From NCBI GenBank assembly GCA_001936135.1, contig CP012811.1, positions 744,001 through 808,000 on the forward strand: a stretch of 64,000 bases of DNA, given 5' to 3'. A program made the position numbers and the translations under genes. Under the pieces are notes generated by a model. The model ran no database searches and was not told the origin of the DNA. It was given only the letters and a program-made list of their open reading frames with translations. The stretch is from Saccharomycopsis fibuligera x Saccharomycopsis cf. fibuligera (taxonomy: Eukaryota > Ascomycota > Saccharomycetes > Ascoideales > Saccharomycopsidaceae). This document shows, in pieces, positions 59,530 to 64,000 of the stretch. The stretch's first letter is position 1. The number at the start of each line of letters is the position of its first letter.

Positions 59530-61743
59530 TTACCATCTTCTTTTAAATCTAGAGTTACCCCTTTTAAGCTTGTATCTTTTGAAATTGTTGTTAATTCTTG
59601 GTCTTGTTTTGGCCTTCCCATCCTTGCCACTATCATTAATAGCAATACCAGCCTTTTCATTATGAGAAGCACGTATTATTGCTTGGACGTCATCGTCATC
59701 GTATTCATCACCAGAGTCAGAAACATATTCTTGTTGTTCATCAAAATCATCAATCTCTTCTTCCTCATCCAGCTCATCGTTCTCTTCACCGAGTTTTTCT
59801 CCCTTTCTGTCTGCATTGGAAATATTGTTATTGTGGCCCTTTCCTATTTGGTTATCTTGCAAAGCTTGGATCATCACCTTAACCTCTCCTTCATCAATGA
59901 TCTTCTCCTCCTCTAAACTTTCACGGCCTCTTATTTTAACACGGCGGGTTTGTCTTTTTGGTCTTTTTTTCTTTAACCAGTACGCAGTCTTGTGGTTTTC
60001 ATTCGTCACGTATCCATTGCCATCATTATCATTGCTATTCCCTTTATTACTATTTCTTCCAGGTTTAGTACCATACTCACCAATGTCACTAAGCTCATCC
60101 AAATCATATTCAAACCCGTTAACTGCTCTTCCCATTTCTCCTACAAGATCCACCCTATCACTTTCTAAAAATTCACTGTTACCTTCACTGAGACAGTACC
60201 TATTGTGGTTATATTTAGAATTAATAAACTCTTTAGCTTCTTGTTGTTCGACTTCAAGTAATAATTGTTGTTCCTTGCGATCCATCTCAATTTGCATGCG
60301 AACTTCTTCGCATTCTGCGCTGCTTTGAAGGTCTTTTTTGATCTCTTGCACTTCGTTGAAGATCTCACTAAGGGTTTTGCGCCTAATGCTTTTGCTGCTA
60401 CGACTTTGGCGGGCCACAGAATCAATTGTCGTTGATATTGTGGCATTGCTTGTGGAAGGGACTAAAGATGCTGAAGAGAGAGTGGAGACTAAAGAACTAA
60501 GCCTTTTCTCACTTTTCAGCACTGATGGAGAAGCAAATTCAGATGATCCAGTGGTAGTTTTTGTTGGTGTGGTATTTCCGACAATGTTATTAATTGTCTC
60601 GTAGTCGTTATTGTTGTCGACTTGCTTGTAGCCATTGGCACAGCCATTGGTATTGACATCATAGTAGTTGTTGCATTTGATAGTGGTTGCCTTTTTTGAT
60701 GGAGATATGGCATTTATTACTGGTTTGAGAAGTACAGTGGCGCCCTGACTAAGATATAATGGAGTGCTCTCCACGTTATTAGATTGTATGTTTTGAAAAG
60801 TTCGCTCAAATGTAGCAGATGGAGTTTTAATTTTGGTGGGCGATAATATCAAGCTTTGATGAAGAGGAGTTCTTGTAGCTGTTGAAGCTGATGGAGAGAC
60901 AATTATACGCTTATTTATTCGATTTTCTGTTGGGGTAGCATATTTCTTTAAAGTAACGAAAGTTTCTTGACTGGGTTGCCTGAATTGATTACCACTATGC
61001 TTAGTCTCAGTATTGCTGTTACTACTTTTGGGCTTAATATCTTGAATTTTAGATTTTTTAGCTAGATTCTTGGTTTGCTTGATAATAGGTTCACCGTAGT
61101 TTTCTTCCTCATCGTCACTATGTATCTCGCCAAAGTCTAGTTTTCGTTTAATTGACGGTGTAATTATAATTTTGTTTAGGTTTGGCGAGCCAGCAATATC
61201 TTTAGTAGGCGTTCTTTTGAGCGGAGTTTCAGGCTGGCGAGCATCGCCATCACCAGAATTACCTAGGCTGGCTTCAATTGTCTCGAAAATACCTAGTAGC
61301 CTACCGTTGAGCTGTGGAGTAGGTCCAATCTCCGCAACTTGTTTAATTGGTGAAGCCATGAAATTTGAGTCATTTAGAGTTCTATTAGGAGAGCTTTTGG
61401 CGGGTGTTAAAAGCGCGGTCTTAGCGTTGTATAAGGTACCACTTTGGTTGAACGTTCTAGTACCTTGGTCTTTGATCTTCTCATGCTCATGTATATGACT
61501 GTGACGAGAAGACCGCTCTTTTGATGATTTGTGGTGGCTGCTCTGTGCACAATGCTTATATGATGATGATTCTGCTGATGGCAGCGACAAGCTTGCTAGT
61601 TTTAAATGCTTGTATTCTTTATATTTAGCCTCTATTGTCGGTTCTGCTTTGATATCTGCTTTACATGGTTTGCGCTGATACTGATTGTAGAACGCGTTTT
61701 CCCATGATTTTAGACTGCGTTTCAAGGTTTCCAACGAGGACAT
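59530..61743 (-). CDS. SLD2: DNA replication initiation factor Sld2 (Drc1)
   Basis: 737 residues, longer than the 453 of S. cerevisiae, mainly through Asn/Ser-rich inserts. When phosphorylated by S-phase CDK, Sld2 binds Dpb11 and lets the CMG helicase assemble at origins. The N-terminus LKRSLKSWENAFYNQYQRKP..ADIKAEP is the conserved Sld2/RecQL4 motif. TP/SP sites cluster at residues 113-195 (LLTPAKSSP, SPIKQ, GPTPQLNG, ETPLKRTPTK, SPNLN, ITPSIKRK). GPTPQLNGRLLGIFE around Thr142 is the conserved block near the key Dpb11-binding phosphosite. KRPKRQTRRVKIRG (~590-604) is the conserved basic segment. An acidic run follows (~660-695) and the end is basic. Convergent with MKK2, divergent from ATP25. 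Confidence 0.92.
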   Translation of the reverse strand: MSSLETLKRSLKSWENAFYNQYQRKPCKADIKAEPTIEAKYKEYKHLKLASLSLPSAESSSYKHCAQSSHHKSSKERSSRHSHIHEHEKIKDQGTRTFNQSGTLYNAKTALLTPAKSSPNRTLNDSNFMASPIKQVAEIGPTPQLNGRLLGIFETIEASLGNSGDGDARQPETPLKRTPTKDIAGSPNLNKIIITPSIKRKLDFGEIHSDDEEENYGEPIIKQTKNLAKKSKIQDIKPKSSNSNTETKHSGNQFRQPSQETFVTLKKYATPTENRINKRIIVSPSASTATRTPLHQSLILSPTKIKTPSATFERTFQNIQSNNVESTPLYLSQGATVLLKPVINAISPSKKATTIKCNNYYDVNTNGCANGYKQVDNNNDYETINNIVGNTTPTKTTTGSSEFASPSVLKSEKRLSSLVSTLSSASLVPSTSNATISTTIDSVARQSRSSKSIRRKTLSEIFNEVQEIKKDLQSSAECEEVRMQIEMDRKEQQLLLEVEQQEAKEFINSKYNHNRYCLSEGNSEFLESDRVDLVGEMGRAVNGFEYDLDELSDIGEYGTKPGRNSNKGNSNDNDGNGYVTNENHKTAYWLKKKRPKRQTRRVKIRGRESLEEEKIIDEGEVKVMIQALQDNQIGKGHNNNISNADRKGEKLGEENDELDEEEEIDDFDEQQEYVSDSGDEYDDDDVQAIIRASHNEKAGIAINDSGKDGKAKTRPRINNNFKRYKLKRGNSRFKRRW

Positions 61744-61910
61744 GCTGAAATATTTACTAACACTGATAGAACTTTAAGAAACAGTGTTATTCGGAAGTCA
61801 AAAAGTTCAGAATATAGTTAAGTTCAAAGTAATGGAAAGAAAGTGCACCAAAAAATATTTTTTTATGGTTTGTTTTTATTTACTTTTTACTATATTTTTC
61901 AGTGCTCGTG

Positions 61911-61917
61911 TTTCGCG
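61911..61917 (-). promoter_or_regulatory. SCB-type box (CGCGAAA) in the SLD2/ATP25 promoter
   Basis: TTTCGCG on the plus strand is the complement of CRCGAAA, the SBF box, ~170 bp upstream of the SLD2 ATG. G1/S expression is known for replication genes; use here is inferred. Confidence 0.45.
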
Positions 61918-61952
61918 AATCATTCAATAAGTAAAAAATATGAAAAAAAAAG

Positions 61953-61958
61953 ACGCGT
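61953..61958. promoter_or_regulatory. MCB box (ACGCGT) in the SLD2/ATP25 promoter
   Basis: ACGCGT is the palindromic MBF site of G1/S genes, here 210 bp upstream of SLD2 and 229 bp upstream of ATP25, next to TATATAAAATAG at ~61997-62008. It makes sense for SLD2 more than for ATP25. Confidence 0.55.
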
Positions 61959-62186
61959 CGTATGGGAAAAAACGGCCACTTTGGGTTTCCCGGCTAGCTA
62001 TATAAAATAGTGACCGGGTATATTGTGGGTATGAGCACCGCTCCTTTTCTTTTCTTTTTTTTTCTTTTCTTGTTTTCCGTCTGAATATTTCACGGTGAAG
62101 CTGGGATCGAAGACTAAATCTCCCAAGGTTAATTGACATAGCACCAGAGATACACAGCACTGATTCCTGGATCCACAACACCGAAA

Positions 62187-64000
62187 ATGCTTAGAAATGC
62201 TATTGCCAGAAGGCTGCTATTTACATTAAGCAGTTGCTCAAGTGTAACCCAAACTGTGAAGACAGCTACCGTTTCTAATCAGAGAAGACTATATTCAGAC
62301 AGCTCTAACCTCGATGAGGTGCTGATTGCTAGACAGTCCGATAATGTGGAATCAAAGTCAGTTGGTCAACCAAATAGTAGCATCACTCTGGGAACTCGAA
62401 CTGAAGTATTAAATGACGGAAGTAGTGTGCTTACTGAACGTCCAAAAAGTGAAACAGTCAATTTAGATGTGCAGGAAAGCGCGACTGTTTCTGACAGCAA
62501 CACTTTTACTGTTGATAATGAAGAAGTTCCATGGTATATGCGTGACGAGCAAGTGCAATCTAGTTTTGCCGCTCCAATTCACCAATTTGAAATGCCATTA
62601 CTTCCTTCCAATTCTCCTAAATCACTCGAGACAATAGTCAAGCATATGGGCACAAAATTATCTCTTGAAGACATTATAATTTTTGACATGTCCACGGTTG
62701 ATCCAGAAAGCCGCTTGGCTGCTGCTGATCTTGCTAAATATATGGTGATTTGCACCGCCAAATCCAACAAACATGTTTTGAAAGCTAGTACATTGCTTTA
62801 TAAAGAAGTTAAAAAACAGTTTAATCAAGTTCCATTGATTGAAGGGTTGCTGAAGGAGGCTAGTGGGAAATTGTCAGCCAAGAGATTGCGTAAAAGTGTT
62901 AGAAAACAAGGTCAATCAAATGTGGATGGATACTACGGGGATGCATCATCGATACCGAACTCCTGGGCAATGCTCGAGACTCAAGTGGATGATATTTGGG
63001 TACATGTTTTAACCAAAGAAAGAAGAGAAGAATTGAATTTGGAACTTCTTTGGGCAAGTAAGCTGGAAAAGTACAAGTACAGGAGAGAAACAAGATTGGA
63101 AACTAAGGAAAATGATGATATTTTTGCAGGTGTTCGATACTATCATACACAGACTGATAAAACCTTACTGAATACAACAAAAGAATGGCAATTGCAGAGG
63201 TTTATAACCAAGCGGTTAATGTCAACTGGCCAAGCGTCTCAGACAGTTGATTCAGTGAGTGCGCCTGCTAGTATAACTTTCAATGAAACTTTTTCATTAA
63301 TCAAGAAACTTAAAACACAATCAAAGCAAGACATAGCTTCATTATTTAAGCGTTCACGGCCATTAACTAAACCCTTTTCTAAAGAAGATATTCAATTATT
63401 TGAAAACAGAGAAGCAAAAGAAATTGTACTCAGAGTGGTATCTCTGATTGCCATTAATAGTAAATCCGAACATTACGAAGTATTGTACAGCTTTTTTGAC
63501 ATTTTATTCCAGTCAGATCGCAACATTGTGGACCCACATTGTTTGAGTGATATTTTGCAATACAAATTTGAGCCAGTCACTGAAAATGATGTCTTGAGAC
63601 TTGTTCAAAGTTATATAAGCTCATTTGGCCGTGCACAAAGTATTGAATTGTTTGACTTGTCAAAAGAATACATGCAAATCATTGATAATTTATTGGGCCG
63701 ATTTGCAATGCAGGGCAATGAACTCGATTTGACAAATGTGAAACAACAACAAATCTTCATCAAATTACTAGAAATGTTGTCGTTTGGTGGGAAAAAGCAA
63801 CTGTTGACGGTTGATCAAGTAACGAATGAAACACTAAGAATTGCTGATTGTGTTAGCGGCGGTGTTAGTCAATTGCCATCAGATGCAAGTAAGGCAGACA
63901 GTAACGAGTCAACAGGTAAAGTGAATCCAAAACTTGGTAGCGTTGTCATGATTATTCAAGCAAACATTGAGAAAACATTGCAAAAGATCCAGAATCAGCA
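62187..64000 (+). CDS. ATP25: Mitochondrial Atp25 (subunit 9 assembly and OLI1 mRNA stability), 3' end outside the window
   Basis: 604 complete codons are visible, no stop. Atp25 is imported into mitochondria and cut in two: the N-terminal RsfS/DUF143-like half helps assemble the Atp9 ring and the C-terminal half stabilises OLI1 (ATP9) mRNA. The start MLRNAIARRLLFTLSS has the basic, acid-free composition of a presequence, with RRLYS at ~34-38 as a likely cleavage site. The RsfS-like region spans ~159-295 (LEDIIIFDMSTVDPESRLAAADLAKYMVICT, NSWAMLET, DDIWVHVLTKERREELNLELLW). The rest, to the window end, is the helical C-terminal half. ATG follows a T/C-rich leader (62041-62070). Six CTG codons are seen early on, whose meaning depends on the clade. 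Confidence 0.9.
   Translation, partial: MLRNAIARRLLFTLSSCSSVTQTVKTATVSNQRRLYSDSSNLDEVLIARQSDNVESKSVGQPNSSITLGTRTEVLNDGSSVLTERPKSETVNLDVQESATVSDSNTFTVDNEEVPWYMRDEQVQSSFAAPIHQFEMPLLPSNSPKSLETIVKHMGTKLSLEDIIIFDMSTVDPESRLAAADLAKYMVICTAKSNKHVLKASTLLYKEVKKQFNQVPLIEGLLKEASGKLSAKRLRKSVRKQGQSNVDGYYGDASSIPNSWAMLETQVDDIWVHVLTKERREELNLELLWASKLEKYKYRRETRLETKENDDIFAGVRYYHTQTDKTLLNTTKEWQLQRFITKRLMSTGQASQTVDSVSAPASITFNETFSLIKKLKTQSKQDIASLFKRSRPLTKPFSKEDIQLFENREAKEIVLRVVSLIAINSKSEHYEVLYSFFDILFQSDRNIVDPHCLSDILQYKFEPVTENDVLRLVQSYISSFGRAQSIELFDLSKEYMQIIDNLLGRFAMQGNELDLTNVKQQQIFIKLLEMLSFGGKKQLLTVDQVTNETLRIADCVSGGVSQLPSDASKADSNESTGKVNPKLGSVVMIIQANIEKTLQKIQNQ

Overview
The window reads as a nuclear chromosome segment of a budding yeast (Saccharomycotina), most probably of the CUG-Ser clade (Candida/Lodderomyces/Scheffersomyces relatives). 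It combines Tca5/Ty5-like and other Ty1/copia elements, Ty3/gypsy elements and Zorro-like L1 LINEs with compact intronless genes for Mkk1/2, Sld2 and Atp25. The species itself cannot be fixed from the sequence. If the clade is right, CTG codons here read as serine, so leucines from CTG are provisional.

Layout. 1-27.7 kb is a nested tangle of two Ty1/copia families, called A and B here. Family B is Ty5/Tca5-like: 514-574 bp LTRs, a half-tRNA-iMet primer site and one long gag-pol frame. Family A has ~450 bp LTRs and a tRNA-Phe-anticodon-like primer site. One B element is nearly complete (17984-23396, one premature TGA). The rest are truncated, chimeric or solo copies, including three copies of a unit in which an A LTR is joined to a 1094-bp B gag-pol fragment. 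27.7-29.3 kb is relic DNA leading to a tRNA-Glu(UUC) gene. 29.7-36.1 kb is a decayed Zorro/L1-type LINE on the minus strand. 36.2-42.2 kb is a decayed Ty3/gypsy element (D'). 42.2-47.1 kb is an intact Ty3/gypsy element (D) with identical-length LTRs, a 5-bp target duplication, open gag and pol, and a candidate +1 frameshift site. 47.5-52.9 kb is a decayed copia element (C) related to A. 53-54.9 kb holds two 5'-truncated LINE copies. From about 55 kb the DNA becomes ordinary: a candidate H/ACA RNA, then MKK (+), SLD2 (-) and ATP25 (+, running off the end).

Host genes. MKK is the MAP kinase kinase of the cell-wall-integrity cascade, SLD2 an essential replication-initiation factor controlled by CDK, and ATP25 a mitochondrial factor for ATP synthase subunit 9. 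SLD2 and ATP25 are divergent and share a 443-bp promoter with MCB- and SCB-type cell-cycle boxes.

The strongest unusual signal is in the B LTRs. They are built from TTC/GAA units in helical phase: several perfect multi-unit heat-shock elements plus a 10-bp array that varies in copy number between LTRs, all upstream of a TATA box. This predicts an HSF1-driven, heat-responsive retrotransposon. Other notable points are exact A-LTR/internal junctions suggestive of autointegration or cDNA recombination, and a stack of Ty3-like LTRs next to a tRNA gene.
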